From: Candidatus Peribacteria bacterium
Lineage (GTDB): Bacteria; Patescibacteria; JAEDAM01; Absconditabacterales; Absconditicoccaceae
Direction of reading: 5' to 3'
Assembly (NCBI GenBank): GCA_031288635.1
Contig: JAITQZ010000107.1
Coordinates: 1-6,034, forward strand
Length of the DNA stretch: 6,034 nucleotides
Part shown: positions 6,015 to 6,034 of the stretch, one piece after another
Layout: every line of letters begins with the position of its first letter
Position numbering within the stretch: the first letter of the stretch is position 1
Translations under genes and position numbers: made by a program
Notes under the pieces: model-generated
What the model saw: only the letters and a program-made list of their open reading frames with translations
The model's database searches: none
Told to the model about the DNA's origin: nothing

Positions 6015-6034
6015 TTGATTATGATATAGAAATA

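Noticed and set aside
1..6034. CRISPR array, tRNA or rRNA
   Set aside because: No regularly spaced direct repeats, cloverleaf-like sequence or rRNA-like conserved sequence was seen on either strand.

Overview
Organism. The minus-strand genes only read correctly if UGA is an amino acid. Under the standard code, murC and three clustered genes break into pieces. With UGA read as glycine (translation table 25), each becomes one full-length protein. UGA falls exactly where these families keep glycine: the zinc-ribbon 'CKTC-G', the SagB 'YGS-GG', the DUF559 'KPI-GG', and the YcaO 'S-G-TLEIIER' and 'YF-G' motifs. Tryptophan is written UGG throughout. This code is known from Gracilibacteria (BD1-5) and Absconditabacteria (SR1) of the CPR/Patescibacteria, so the window most likely comes from one of these ultra-small, host-dependent bacteria.

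Layout, all on the minus strand, read from right to left. (a) 6014-5575 is a decayed IS1-like transposase (insA-like and insB-like parts with a stop and frameshifts). (b) 5574-5462 is an AT-rich leader with a possible promoter. (c) 5461-1977 is a four-gene cluster for a thiazole/oxazole-modified peptide (TOMM, a RiPP). It holds a 73-aa precursor with seven Cys spaced every third residue (5461-5240), a papain-like C39-type cysteine peptidase (5168-4443), a SagB-type FMN azoline oxidase (4465-3485) and a SagD-type YcaO cyclodehydratase (3485-1977). The last three genes overlap or nearly touch. (d) 1852-1 is murC (UDP-N-acetylmuramate-alanine ligase family), running off the left edge. A DUF559 (Vsr-like) nuclease cassette flanked by inverted G/C-run repeats sits inside it in frame (about 968-1390). 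A 24-bp perfect palindrome also lies in its coding sequence (207-230).

How the parts fit together. By family knowledge, YcaO would cyclise Cys/Ser side chains of the precursor core to azolines, the SagB-like enzyme would oxidise them to thiazoles/oxazoles, and the cysteine peptidase is a candidate for leader removal. No E1-like/ocin-ThiF partner, ABC transporter or immunity gene is visible, so these must lie elsewhere, be absent, or be replaced by unrecognised domains such as the ~125-residue N-terminal extension of the YcaO protein. The cluster is much more AT-rich than murC and lies beside an IS remnant, which suggests acquired DNA, yet it uses the same UGA-Gly code heavily. A streptolysin S/heterocycloanthracin-like peptide in an episymbiotic CPR bacterium is the main novelty here. 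Everything was read by eye; no searches were run.
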